Shown here one piece after another: positions 8,354 through 17,104 of a DNA stretch of 64,000 nt (its first letter is position 1; every line of letters starts with the position of its first letter). The position numbers and the translations under genes are program-made. Source of the DNA: Kineococcus gynurae (GTDB lineage Bacteria > Actinomycetota > Actinomycetes > Actinomycetales > Kineococcaceae); the NCBI RefSeq assembly GCF_050871315.1, contig NZ_JBJLRE010000003.1; one strand, given 5' to 3'. The notes under the pieces were generated by a model. That model did not search any database and was not told the DNA's origin. It worked only from the letters and a program-made list of their open reading frames with translations.

Positions 8354-8404
8354 CCCTCCCGTGATCAAGGAATTCCACCCGGGAATTCCTTGATCACGGG
8401 AGGG
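8354..8404. terminator. 23-bp perfect inverted repeat at converging gene ends (GTGATCAAGGAATT element)
   Basis: Two perfectly complementary 23-base arms separated by five bases (ACCCG) lie between the isomerase and the convergent DUF2332 gene. The arm contains CCCGTGATCAAGGAATTCC. An RNA hairpin of this length would terminate in either direction. Related copies or half-copies occur near 38774, 49445 and 57335, so this is a repeated element and not a one-off stem. Confidence 0.85.
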
Positions 8405-8470
8405 TTGGGTCGGGCGGGTCCGCCCAGCTCCTCGGCCTCGGTTCCCCTCTCCGAGGCGCGGGGGTCCACC

Positions 8471-9487
8471 TCACCGGTGCGGCGCCAGCCAGTGCAGCCA
8501 TCGCCCGTGCGGGTCGGTGAAGGCCACCGGCCGGCCGTCGAGGGCGAGGAGGAAACCGCCCACGGGCGCGGTCATGCCGGGATCGAGCCGGTCCCGGACC
8601 CGTGGCAGCACCCGGAAACCCTCGTTCGACACCCACCGCACCCCGAGCTCGTGGACCAGCCCGGTGAAGCGGTCCCGGTCGTCCGGTTCCAGGTACGCCA
8701 GGACGGCGCTGTGGAACACCACCACCGTGGCGGTGGGCGCCTCCCGCCGGGCTCGCGCCACCAGCTCCGGCAACGCTGCGAGCAGATCGCCGGCGACCAC
8801 CGGCGACGGCTCCTCGGCGACGAGTCGCGCCGCGGCGAGCAGACGTCGCCGGCGGTCCGCGTGCTCCGGCCAGACGAGGGACAGCAACCACCGGAGGTCG
8901 TCGGGGTCGGAAGGATCGAGTGGGTTCAGGTCCACGCCGGCCCGCCACACCACGTCGGGCAGGCGGTCCGGGAGCGGCGGGCGGGCGACGTGGGCGTGCC
9001 GGACCTGGCAGGCCAGGGTGACCGGGCCGGAACCCAGCCGCACCGTCGGTGACAGGTCGTAGACGTAGGAGTAGCGGTCCGGGTAGAGGCAGAGACCGGC
9101 GGAGGCACCCACCTCCAGCAGCGCGAGCGGACCCGGGATCGCGGCCAGGACGGGGAGCAGGGGCGCGCACCGACCCGCTTCGTTGGTCTGGGTGGTGCGG
9201 GTCCGCAGGATCTGCGAGACCGACTCCCACTCCCGCTCCACGAAGGCGAGGAACGCGCGGGGGTCGTCGACCGGCCCGCCCAGGTGACGGACGGCACCGA
9301 ACAGCAGGTTGGGCTGCCGCGCCGGTGCGGCGACCTCCTCGAGGCGCCGCCGGAGCGGTTCGTCGTCCGCGACCGCGACGGCCAACCGTTCGTAGGTGGG
9401 TGAGGAACCCGCCGCCTGCTCCGCGCCGAAACGCCGGTAGAGCTCCTGCGTGTCCGTCCCGGGTCGTCGACGACCCCCACGATCCAC
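8471..9487 (-). CDS. DUF2332 family protein
   Basis: A 338-residue protein matching the actinobacterial DUF2332 family. The glycine-rich E-V-G-A-S-A-G-L-C-L near residue 125 looks like a methyltransferase motif I, followed by D-R-Y-S-Y-V-Y. Later come V-V-W-R-A-G-V-D-L-N-P-L-D near 180, F-H-S-A-V-L-A-Y-L near 255 and R-W-V-S-N-E-G near 283. A SAM-dependent methyltransferase-like fold is inferred; no activity is established for the family as far as I know. The GTG start is 17 bp from the divergent monooxygenase start, with CACACT six bases upstream. Confidence 0.88.
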   Translation of the reverse strand: MDRGGRRRPGTDTQELYRRFGAEQAAGSSPTYERLAVAVADDEPLRRRLEEVAAPARQPNLLFGAVRHLGGPVDDPRAFLAFVEREWESVSQILRTRTTQTNEAGRCAPLLPVLAAIPGPLALLEVGASAGLCLYPDRYSYVYDLSPTVRLGSGPVTLACQVRHAHVARPPLPDRLPDVVWRAGVDLNPLDPSDPDDLRWLLSLVWPEHADRRRRLLAAARLVAEEPSPVVAGDLLAALPELVARARREAPTATVVVFHSAVLAYLEPDDRDRFTGLVHELGVRWVSNEGFRVLPRVRDRLDPGMTAPVGGFLLALDGRPVAFTDPHGRWLHWLAPHR

Positions 9488-9489
9488 GT

Positions 9490-9499
9490 CACTAGTGTG
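9490..9499. promoter_or_regulatory. overlapping back-to-back -10 hexamers for two leaderless genes
   Basis: Only 17 bp separate the two GTG starts. The gap holds the palindrome CACTAGTG. On the plus strand TAGTGT (9493-9498) ends six bases before the monooxygenase GTG. On the minus strand CACACT (9499-9494) ends six bases before the DUF2332 GTG. Both fit a -10 element for a leaderless mRNA. Because the hexamers overlap, RNA polymerase could probably serve only one direction at a time. Confidence 0.6.
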
Positions 9500-9504
9500 C
9501 GGGT

Positions 9505-10545
9505 GTGGTCGACATCCTCGTCGCCGGGGCCGGGATCGGCGGCACGACCGTCGCCAGGCTCCTGGCCCGGGCCGGGCACCGGGTGACCCTCCTCGAGCGG
9601 GCCTCCGGCGGGGGCGCCCCCGGGGCCGGGCTCGTCCTCACCGACACGTCGTTGCGGACGCTCGCCGCGGCGGGGGTCGACGTCCGGCCGGCGGCCCGCG
9701 CCCTGCCCGTCCTGCAGCTGACCGGCCCCGACGGGCGCGGTCGCGGTGGCGTCCGTGGACGGTCCGCGCTCACGCGTCCGGACCTCGCGGCCCACCTGAC
9801 CGAGGGCCTCGACGGTCTGGTCGACGTCCGGCTCGGCGAAGCCCTGACCGGACTGCACCCCGAGGGCTCCGGGGTCGTCTGCGTCTCCGGTCCGGAGGGG
9901 GCCCGGCGCGAGCACCGGGTCGACCTGGTCGTCGGGGCCGACGGTCTGCGCTCGACCGTCCGGAGGACCGTCGACCCGACCGTCCCCCTGCGGTCCGCCG
10001 GGCAGGTGTGCTGGCGCGGGATCGTCCACCACGAGTTCGGGGACCGGGCCAGCGAACTCTGGACGGGCCGCGACCGCGTCGGGATCGTGCCGCTGACGGC
10101 CGGACGCAGCTACGTCTTCGTGGTCCGACCGGTCGACCCGGGACCGCCGGACCTGAGCCCGGTGCCCGGGGTACCCGGCCGGGAGGCGGCCGCCGTCCGT
10201 GCGCTGCAGGCGCTCCCCCCGGCGGAGCTGCTGCGGCACGACCTGCTCGAGCTTGACCGACCGGTCTGGGGAACGGGACGGGTCCTGCTCCTGGGGGACG
10301 CCGCGCACGCCATGACCCCGAACACCGGGCTGGGTGCGGCCTTCGCGATCGAGGACGCCGTGGCCCTCGTCCGGTCGCTCGCGGACGGTCTCGACGGCGT
10401 GACCCGCCGGTACCGCTCCGCCCGGCATCGCCGCGTGCGGACGGTCCAGCTCGTCTCCCGGGCCGCCGGGCGCCTCGCCCACAGCCCCCACCCCGCCGCC
10501 CGTCGCGTCCGCCGGTCCCTCGGGCTGCAGGTACCGGGGCGCTGA
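9505..10545 (+). CDS. FAD-dependent monooxygenase
   Basis: A 346-residue class A flavoprotein monooxygenase of the salicylate/PHBH-like group. The FAD-binding V-A-G-A-G-I-G-G-T-T is at residues 5-14 and E-R-A follows at the end of strand 2. D-L-V-V-G-A-D-G-L-R-S (the D-G motif) is near 146, and the second FAD motif L-L-G-D-A-A-H-A-M-T-P-N-T-G-L-G-A near 263. It would hydroxylate or epoxidise an aromatic or similar substrate with NAD(P)H and O2. The substrate is not predictable. The GTG start directly precedes the Rossmann strand and lies six bases after a TAGTGT hexamer. Confidence 0.93.
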   Translation: MVDILVAGAGIGGTTVARLLARAGHRVTLLERASGGGAPGAGLVLTDTSLRTLAAAGVDVRPAARALPVLQLTGPDGRGRGGVRGRSALTRPDLAAHLTEGLDGLVDVRLGEALTGLHPEGSGVVCVSGPEGARREHRVDLVVGADGLRSTVRRTVDPTVPLRSAGQVCWRGIVHHEFGDRASELWTGRDRVGIVPLTAGRSYVFVVRPVDPGPPDLSPVPGVPGREAAAVRALQALPPAELLRHDLLELDRPVWGTGRVLLLGDAAHAMTPNTGLGAAFAIEDAVALVRSLADGLDGVTRRYRSARHRRVRTVQLVSRAAGRLAHSPHPAARRVRRSLGLQVPGR

Positions 10546-10566
10546 CCGGCCCACCCCGGGAACGCG

Positions 10567-10602
10567 CGGCGCCCCGCCCTCCGGTCGGAGGACGGGGCGC
10601 CG
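10567..10602. terminator. bidirectional terminator between converging genes
   Basis: CGGCGCCCCGCCCTCC and GGAGGACGGGGCGCCG pair over 16 positions with one mismatch and a four-base loop (GGTC). It lies between the monooxygenase and the convergent ABC substrate-binding protein gene, so it can end both transcripts. Confidence 0.85.
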
Positions 10603-10621
10603 TCGTGCAGGGGACCTACGG

Positions 10622-11629
10622 TCAGCGGGTGCCCTTCGCGGCGTACTCGGACACCGCGTCGATGTTGGTGGAGTCGATGAACGCCGGACCAGTGTTGACG
10701 GCCTGGCCACCACCGATGGTGTTGGCGTTGGTCAGGTACAGCCACGCCGAGTCGATGGCCTCGTAACCCTGCAGGTAGGGCTGCTGGTCGATCGCCCACT
10801 CGACCTTCTTGTCCTTGATGGCCTGGACGAGCTCGCCCGAGGTGTCGAAGGTGGCGATCTTGGCGCTGCTGCCCGCGGTGTCCTTGGCCTGCACGGCGAT
10901 CAGGCCGAACTGGGCGCCCAGGGTCATCACGTGGTCGATGGAGGGGTCCTCCTGCAGCTTGGCCGTGATGGTGGTCTCGCTGGCCGAGGAGTCCGTGCCG
11001 TTGATGTAGATGCGCTCGACGGTGCCGGCGGAGCCGAGGCCCTTGGTCACGCCGTCGCAGCGCGCCTCGAGCTGGCTCTGACCCTGGGCCTGGATGACGC
11101 AGAGGACCTTCTTGGCGCCGTCCTCGGCCAGACGCTCACCCGCGGCGGTCCCGGCGATGGTCTCGTCCTGACCGAAGTAGCCGATCATGCCGAGGTCCTT
11201 CCAGGTCCCGTACCCGGCGTTGAGGCCGATGATCGGGATGCCCGCGGCGGTGGCGTTGGCCAGCGCGCCCTGGATCGCGTCGGCGTTCGGCGCGGTCACG
11301 GCGATGGCGTCGACCTTGGCGTCGACCGCGTTCTGGATGAGCGTCGCCTGCTGGGTGGCGTCGTCGTTGTTGGTGTACTGCAGGTCGATGTTGTCCTTGT
11401 CCGCCGCGGCCTGGGCACCCTTGCGGATGATGTCCCAGAACGTGTCGCCGGCGGCGGCGTGGGTGATGAGGGCGACCTTGTACTCGGGGGTGCTGACGCC
11501 ACCACCGGTGTTGCCTCCGTCGCCACCGGTGTCCTCGGCCCCACCGGTGCTGCTGCAGCCGGCGATGCCGAGGGCGAGAACGCCGAACAGAGCGGCCGTG
11601 ACCCGGACGCGTCCGCGGTTCTTGAACAT
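10622..11629 (-). CDS. ABC transporter substrate-binding lipoprotein, probably for inositol
   Basis: A 335-residue ribose/inositol-type periplasmic-binding protein. The N-terminus is basic, then hydrophobic, and ends in a lipobox L-G-I-A-G-C near residue 25, followed by a Ser/Gly/Thr linker, so it is an extracellular lipoprotein. The core starts V-A-L-I-T-H near 52 and shows the two-lobe pattern (A-P-N-A-D-A near 105; Q-Q-P-Y-L-Q-G-Y-E near 292). ATG at 11629 is preferred because the alternative ATG four codons upstream abuts the purine-rich stretch. It is last in a permease-ATPase-dehydrogenase-binding protein order. Inositol specificity is inferred from the surrounding iol genes. Confidence 0.92.
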   Translation of the reverse strand: MFKNRGRVRVTAALFGVLALGIAGCSSTGGAEDTGGDGGNTGGGVSTPEYKVALITHAAAGDTFWDIIRKGAQAAADKDNIDLQYTNNDDATQQATLIQNAVDAKVDAIAVTAPNADAIQGALANATAAGIPIIGLNAGYGTWKDLGMIGYFGQDETIAGTAAGERLAEDGAKKVLCVIQAQGQSQLEARCDGVTKGLGSAGTVERIYINGTDSSASETTITAKLQEDPSIDHVMTLGAQFGLIAVQAKDTAGSSAKIATFDTSGELVQAIKDKKVEWAIDQQPYLQGYEAIDSAWLYLTNANTIGGGQAVNTGPAFIDSTNIDAVSEYAAKGTR

Positions 11630-11655
11630 TGCGTGTCCCATCCTCTTCGACAGGT

Positions 11656-11674
11656 GCTGCCCACGACGGGCAGC
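11656..11674 (-). promoter_or_regulatory. intercistronic stem-loop ahead of the binding-protein gene
   Basis: GCTGCCC and GGGCAGC pair around a five-base loop about 27 nt before the binding-protein start, in the only sizeable gap (about 130 bp) of the transporter operon. Such hairpins often set a higher yield of the binding protein by mRNA processing or stabilisation; that role is inference. Confidence 0.45.
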
Positions 11675-11759
11675 GACTCTGGGTCGGCCGGGTCCTACCG
11701 GCCCTGCTTCCGCGATCCCCCGGGAGGGGGTGCGGTCGTTCGTGGTGGGGCCGGCCCGT

Positions 11760-12779
11760 TCAGGCGGGCCGGGCCCCGAGTGCGATCTCGACGCGTTCCC
11801 CGGTCTGCTGGGCCCGGACCCCGGCCGCGCACACGGCCGCGGCCGCGTACCCGTCCCAGACCCCGGGACCGTCGATCGTGCCGGCGCGCACGGCGTCCAC
11901 CCACCGCTGCACCTGCACGTCGTAGGCCGACTCGAACCGCTCCTTGAAGTCGGCCGGGATGCGCCCGCCCCACCCTGCGGTCGTCTGCGTGACCATCCCG
12001 ACCCCGAGACCGGTCCTCGCGGTGCCGCGCTCGGCGACGAGTTCCGTGCGGACCTCGTAGCCGATCGTGGTGTTCACGAAGATCTCGACGTCGACCAGGA
12101 TCCCGCTCTCGGTCTCCAGGATGACGAACTGCGGATCGAGCAGGCCCTCCGGTGCGGCCGAGGTGGACCGCGGGGCGAGCACCCGGACGGCGACGATCTC
12201 CTCGCCGGTCAGGTAACGCACGATGTCCACCTCGTGCACGACCGAGTCCAGCACGAGCATCGCCGAGTTGAAGTTCGGCGGGGTGCTCGCGTTGCGGTGG
12301 ACGCAGTGCAGGAACAGTGGCCGGCCCAGCTCCGCCGAGGCGATGAGTCCGCGCAGCTGCACGTACTCGGCGTCGAACCGACGCATGAACCCGACCTGCA
12401 CCAGCTGCCGGCCCAGCGCCGCCTCGGCCTCGACGATGCGCCGCGAGCTCTCCGGTGACGTCGTCAGCGGCTTCTCGCAGAGCACCGGCTTGCCGGCCGC
12501 CAACGCGGCGAGCACCAGTTCCTCGTGGGTGAACCCCGGGGTGGCGATGACGAGGGCGTCGACCTCGGGGTCGGCCACGGCCGCCATCGGGTCGTGGATC
12601 GCCCGGACGCCGAACTCGGCGGCCACCGCGTCCGTCCGCGCCGCGTCCACGTCGCTGACGGCGACGAGCTCGGCCCGGTTGATGACCGAGGCCAGTCGAC
12701 GGGCGTGGTCCTGCCCCATCATCCCGACCCCGAGCACCGCGACCCGCAGCGCGGGAGCGGCGGAGGAACTGGTGCTCAT
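11760..12779 (-). CDS. iolG: Gfo/Idh/MocA oxidoreductase, inositol 2-dehydrogenase-like
   Basis: A 339-residue dehydrogenase. The Rossmann motif V-L-G-V-G-M-M-G-Q-D-H lies near residues 15-25, C-E-K-P-L-T near 99, and the V-G-F-M-R-R-F-D motif near 128 is typical of inositol 2-dehydrogenases and the related scyllo-inositol enzymes. The reaction would be oxidation of an inositol isomer to 2-keto-inositol with NAD+. It starts four bases after the ATPase stop in the transporter operon. A second IolG-like gene stands at 20893, so one may handle myo- and the other scyllo- or D-chiro-inositol. That division is inference. Confidence 0.9.
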   Translation of the reverse strand: MSTSSSAAPALRVAVLGVGMMGQDHARRLASVINRAELVAVSDVDAARTDAVAAEFGVRAIHDPMAAVADPEVDALVIATPGFTHEELVLAALAAGKPVLCEKPLTTSPESSRRIVEAEAALGRQLVQVGFMRRFDAEYVQLRGLIASAELGRPLFLHCVHRNASTPPNFNSAMLVLDSVVHEVDIVRYLTGEEIVAVRVLAPRSTSAAPEGLLDPQFVILETESGILVDVEIFVNTTIGYEVRTELVAERGTARTGLGVGMVTQTTAGWGGRIPADFKERFESAYDVQVQRWVDAVRAGTIDGPGVWDGYAAAAVCAAGVRAQQTGERVEIALGARPA

Positions 12780-12783
12780 CCGG

Positions 12784-13647
<864 letters not shown>

Positions 13648-13652
13648 GTCAT

Positions 13653-14741
13653 TCACCTCTTCGCAGCCTGGTTCTTGACGACAAGGTTCACGACGGTGGC
13701 GATGACGAGCATCGCGCCCAGGAACAGCAGGTTCCAGTCCGCGTTCCACCCGGCGTAGACGATGCCGTTGGTGACGACGCCGTAGATGAGGGCGCCGATC
13801 GCGGCCCCGATCGCCGAGCCGTACCCACCGGTCATCAGGCAGCCGCCGACGACCGCGGCGACGATGTAGAGCAGCTCGTTGCCGACCCCGTTGCCCGACT
13901 GGACGTTGGCGAAGGCGAAGAGGTTGTGCATCCCCAGCAGCCAGGCGGTGAACCCGACGCCCATGAAGAGGCCGATCTTGGTCCATTTCACCGGCACACC
14001 GACGGCGCGGGCCGCGGCCGGGTCGCCGCCGGAGGCGAAGATCCAGTTGCCGACCCGGGTCCGCAGCAGGATCCAGGTCGCCAGGATCACCAGGACCAGC
14101 CAGAAGATGATCGGGACGCGGACCCCGTTGCCGATCGGCAGCACGAAGTTGAAGAACGCCCGGGCCGAGTCGTACCCGGCCATGTCCGAGATGGGCGGGG
14201 AGGAGACGCCACCCGAGAGGACCTTGGTGACGCCGAGGTTCAGACCGGTCAGCATGAAGAACGTGCCCAGGGTGATGATGAAGCTGGGCAACCCGGTGCG
14301 GGAGAACAGCCACCCGTTGAAGAAGCCGACCGCGAGGGCCAGCGCCAGGGCCAGCAGGACACCCACCCAGATGTTCAGGTGGAGCTGGTAGGCGGTCGTC
14401 GCCGCGGTCAGCGAGGCGGTGGTGACCGCGACACCTGCGGAGAGGTCGAACTCGCCGCCGATCATCAGCAGCGCGACGCTCACCGCCATGATCCCGATGG
14501 TCGAGCTGGAGTAGAGGGTGGTCAGCAGGCTGGAGCTGCCCCGCATGACCGGAGCCACGCTGAGGAACAGCACGAACAGCGCGATCGCCCCGATGAGCGA
14601 GCCGATCTCCGGGCGGGACAGGATCACCGACAGGATGGGGCGGGTGGTGACACGGTCGTCGGCACTGGTGGCCGCGGTCCCCGCGTGGGTCGTCGCCGGC
14701 GGTTTCCCGCTGGGCGTGGCGGACGGCGTCTGCACACTCAC
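13653..14741 (-). CDS. sugar ABC transporter permease
   Basis: An integral membrane permease of the ribose/inositol (BPD_transp_2) family, about 362 residues. After a polar Ala/Thr/Ser N-terminal tail it has eight to ten hydrophobic segments, beginning with I-G-A-I-A-L-F-V-L-F-L. The conserved G-G-E-F-D-L-S-A-G-V motif, typical of the family, is near residue 115. The GTG start is overlapped by the stop of a 12-codon leader frame. Another possible start is ATG at 14795. The longer frame reaching 14966 is rejected because it would read through the promoter and operator. It heads the transporter operon. Confidence 0.93.
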   Translation of the reverse strand: MSVQTPSATPSGKPPATTHAGTAATSADDRVTTRPILSVILSRPEIGSLIGAIALFVLFLSVAPVMRGSSSLLTTLYSSSTIGIMAVSVALLMIGGEFDLSAGVAVTTASLTAATTAYQLHLNIWVGVLLALALALAVGFFNGWLFSRTGLPSFIITLGTFFMLTGLNLGVTKVLSGGVSSPPISDMAGYDSARAFFNFVLPIGNGVRVPIIFWLVLVILATWILLRTRVGNWIFASGGDPAAARAVGVPVKWTKIGLFMGVGFTAWLLGMHNLFAFANVQSGNGVGNELLYIVAAVVGGCLMTGGYGSAIGAAIGALIYGVVTNGIVYAGWNADWNLLFLGAMLVIATVVNLVVKNQAAKR

Positions 14742-14776
14742 AGGGCCACCGCCGGGAACGTCGGGCGAATCGTCAT
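14738..14776 (-). CDS. possible 12-codon leader peptide coupled to the permease
   Basis: An ATG preceded at eight bases by GAAAGGA opens a 12-codon frame (M-T-I-R-P-T-F-P-A-V-A-L). Its TGA overlaps the permease GTG by 4 bp. The permease GTG has no convincing Shine-Dalgarno of its own, so a ribosome could be delivered by this leader. This may be a simple coupling device or chance; there is no attenuator-like codon run. Confidence 0.35.
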   Translation of the reverse strand: MTIRPTFPAVAL

Positions 14777-14915
14777 CGACTCGATCCTTTCTCATGGGTC
14801 CGGGCTCGCCGGGACCCTGCCAGAAGGCCGGTTCTGATCCTCCGGGCCGATCGGGTTCGGGGGTGGGCGGGTGGGACCCGACCGCTCCCCGGCGCCGCAG
14901 CCGGGTGTTGCGAAC

Positions 14916-14959
14916 AGCCTGCCTCGTGACCCGGACCACGTCAAGCAATTGTCTGGACA
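14916..14959 (-). promoter_or_regulatory. promoter and operator of the inositol transporter operon
   Basis: On the minus strand: TGTCCAGACA (14959-14950), five bases, TTGACG (-35, 14944-14939), a 17-base spacer and CAGGCT (-10, 14921-14916). The iolC promoter has the same order and spacing. The TGTC-N2-GACA inverted repeat immediately upstream of the -35 is the likely site of the GntR-type regulator encoded at 20096. Transcription would begin near 14909, leaving a leader of roughly 170 nt. Confidence 0.7.
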
Positions 14960-15067
14960 TACTCACCTCTTCGACCCCTCAGAACCGGCCGGGTGAGGCA
15001 GAAGCCCAGGTCAGAGCGTCGGCCGTTACATGATTGTTAGTTCACGAGGTGCTCCCCAGACGCCGAA

Positions 15068-15096
15068 GCACCCGCCCGGACGAGCCGGACGGGTGC
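15068..15096 (-). terminator. stem-loop after iolD
   Basis: GCACCCGCCCGG and CCGGACGGGTGC pair over 12 positions with one mismatch around a short loop, 34 bp beyond the iolD stop. It separates the iolC-B-D transcript from the transporter operon, whose own promoter follows. The 388 bp from the permease start to iolD otherwise hold only the leader, promoter and operator described separately. Confidence 0.7.
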
Positions 15097-15129
15097 GTCG
15101 GAGGACTGCTTCGGGGACGGTCCCTGACG

Positions 15130-17064
15130 TCAGACGAGGGGTCGCTGACGGGACTTGTGCTGCTCGTAGGTGGTCCGCGCACTCGTGGTGGACTCCACGT
15201 GCGACACCTCCGACACCGGCACGTCCCACCAGCCGCCCCCGTCGGGCGCCTCGGAGTAGAGGTCGGTCTCCACGTGCACCACCGTGGAGTCCGGGGCGGC
15301 CTTGGCCTCCTGCAGCGCGGCCACGAGCTCCTTCCGGGTCTCCACCCGGACCACGCGCACACCGAGGCTGGCGGCGTTGGCGGCCAGGTCCACCGGGAGC
15401 TTGTCGCCGTCCAGACGGCCCGACTCCGCGTTGCGGTGGCGGTAGCGCGTGCCCAGTCGCTGCGAGCCCAGCGACTCCGACAGGGCCCCGATGGAGGCGA
15501 ACCCGTGGTTCTGCAGGAGCACCACGATGATCTTGACGTCCTCCTGGACCGCGGTGACCAGTTCGGTCGGCATCATCAGGTAGGACCCGTCGCCGATGGT
15601 CACGAAGACGTCCCGGTCGGGGGCGGCCATCTTGATGCCGATGCCCCCGGGGATCTCGTAGCCCATGCAGGAGTAGCCGTACTCGACGTGGTAACCCTTC
15701 GGGTCCCGGGTCCGCCACATGCAGTGCAGGTCGCCCGGCAGCGACCCGGCGGCGCAGACCACGACGTCGCGGGCGTCCGCGACCTCGTCGACGGCTCCCA
15801 GCACCTCGGCCTGGGCCAGCAACCCGGTCTGCTCGCCGATTCCGGAGTTGTAGAACTTCTCGACCACGGCGTCCCACTCGCGGTTCAGCCGGGCCGCCCG
15901 GTCGCGGTACTCCTGGGGCATCGAGAAGCCCTGCAGGGCAGCGGTCAACGCCGCCAACGCCTCGCGGGCATCGGCCTGCACGGGGACACCGGCGTGCTTG
16001 ACGGCGTCGAGCGAGGCCACGTTGATGTTGACGAACCGGACGTCGGGGTTCTGGAACGCGGTGCGCGAGGCGGTCGTGAAGTCGGAGTAGCGCGTGCCGA
16101 TCCCGATGACGACGTCCGCCTCGGCGGCGATCACGTTGGCCGCGGTCGTCCCGGTGGACCCGATCGCCCCCAGGCAGAGCGGGTGGTCGTAGGGCAGCGT
16201 CCCCTTGCCGGCCTGGGACTGGCCCACGGGGATGCCGGTGGCCTCGACGAACTCCTTGAGCGCCGCGTCGGCGCGGGAGTAGGTGACCCCGCCGCCGGCC
16301 ACGACCAGGGGCGTCTTCGCCGAACGGATGAGTTCCACGGCCTCGGCGATCGCGGCCCTCTCCGGCACCGGTCGCGCGATGCGCCAGGTGCGCTCGGCGA
16401 ACAGCTCCACCGGGAAGTCGAAGGCCTCGGCCTGCACGTCCTGGGGCAGGGCGATGGTCGCCGCCCCCGTCTGGGCCGGGTCGGTGAGGACCCGCATCGC
16501 CCCCAGCAGCGCCGACGGCAGCTGCTCGGCCCGCCACACCCGGTCGAAGAACCGCGACAGCGGACGGAAGGCGTCGTTCACCGACACGTCGTAGCCGTAG
16601 TCCTGCTCCAGCTCCTGCAGCACCGGGGAGGAGACCCGGGTGGCGAAGATGTCGCTCGGCAGCAGCAGCACCGGGATGCGGTTGATCGTGGCCAGGGCCG
16701 CACCGGTGAGCATGTTGGAGGAACCCGGGCCCACGGACGCCGTGACGGCCAGGGTCTGCAACCGGTCGGCCTGCCGCGCGTACCCGACCGCGGTGTGCAC
16801 CATGGCCTGCTCGTTGCGACCGGTGATGTAGGGCAGCGCGGCCGGCGGGGTCCACCCGTCGCCCACCTCGGCCCCGAGCTCCGCCTCCAGGAGCGCCTGA
16901 CCGATTCCGGCCACGTTCCCGTGGCCGAAGATGCCGAGGACACCGCCGAAGAACGGCTGCCGTTCCCCGTCGCGCTCGCTGAACTGCGCCGAGAGGAACC
17001 GGACGACGGCCTGCGAGACCGTCAGCCGGACGGTCCGCTGGGCGGGGTTGGGGATGGCACTCAT
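15130..17064 (-). CDS. iolD: 3D-(3,5/4)-trihydroxycyclohexane-1,2-dione hydrolase
   Basis: Thiamine-diphosphate enzyme that opens the ring of trihydroxycyclohexane-dione to 5-deoxy-glucuronate in myo-inositol catabolism. The 644-residue length fits IolD and exceeds the usual acetolactate-synthase size. The N-terminal region carries F-G-H-G-N-V near residue 46, A-V-G-Y-A-R-Q near 87 and G-P-G-S-S-N near 108. The ThDP motif begins T-I-G-D-G-S-Y near 488, and M-G-Y-E-I-P-G-G-I-G lies just before it. It follows iolB by 40 bp, with GGAGC before the ATG. Confidence 0.96.
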   Translation of the reverse strand: MSAIPNPAQRTVRLTVSQAVVRFLSAQFSERDGERQPFFGGVLGIFGHGNVAGIGQALLEAELGAEVGDGWTPPAALPYITGRNEQAMVHTAVGYARQADRLQTLAVTASVGPGSSNMLTGAALATINRIPVLLLPSDIFATRVSSPVLQELEQDYGYDVSVNDAFRPLSRFFDRVWRAEQLPSALLGAMRVLTDPAQTGAATIALPQDVQAEAFDFPVELFAERTWRIARPVPERAAIAEAVELIRSAKTPLVVAGGGVTYSRADAALKEFVEATGIPVGQSQAGKGTLPYDHPLCLGAIGSTGTTAANVIAAEADVVIGIGTRYSDFTTASRTAFQNPDVRFVNINVASLDAVKHAGVPVQADAREALAALTAALQGFSMPQEYRDRAARLNREWDAVVEKFYNSGIGEQTGLLAQAEVLGAVDEVADARDVVVCAAGSLPGDLHCMWRTRDPKGYHVEYGYSCMGYEIPGGIGIKMAAPDRDVFVTIGDGSYLMMPTELVTAVQEDVKIIVVLLQNHGFASIGALSESLGSQRLGTRYRHRNAESGRLDGDKLPVDLAANAASLGVRVVRVETRKELVAALQEAKAAPDSTVVHVETDLYSEAPDGGGWWDVPVSEVSHVESTTSARTTYEQHKSRQRPLV

Positions 17065-17104
17065 GCGATCGGCTCCGATCGGGTCAGACCGTGGACGGCG
17101 GTTC

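Noticed and set aside
14742..14966. N-terminal extension of the ABC permease starting at 14966
   Set aside because: It would read through a well-formed operator, -35 and -10, and adds a basic, low-complexity stretch not expected in the family.
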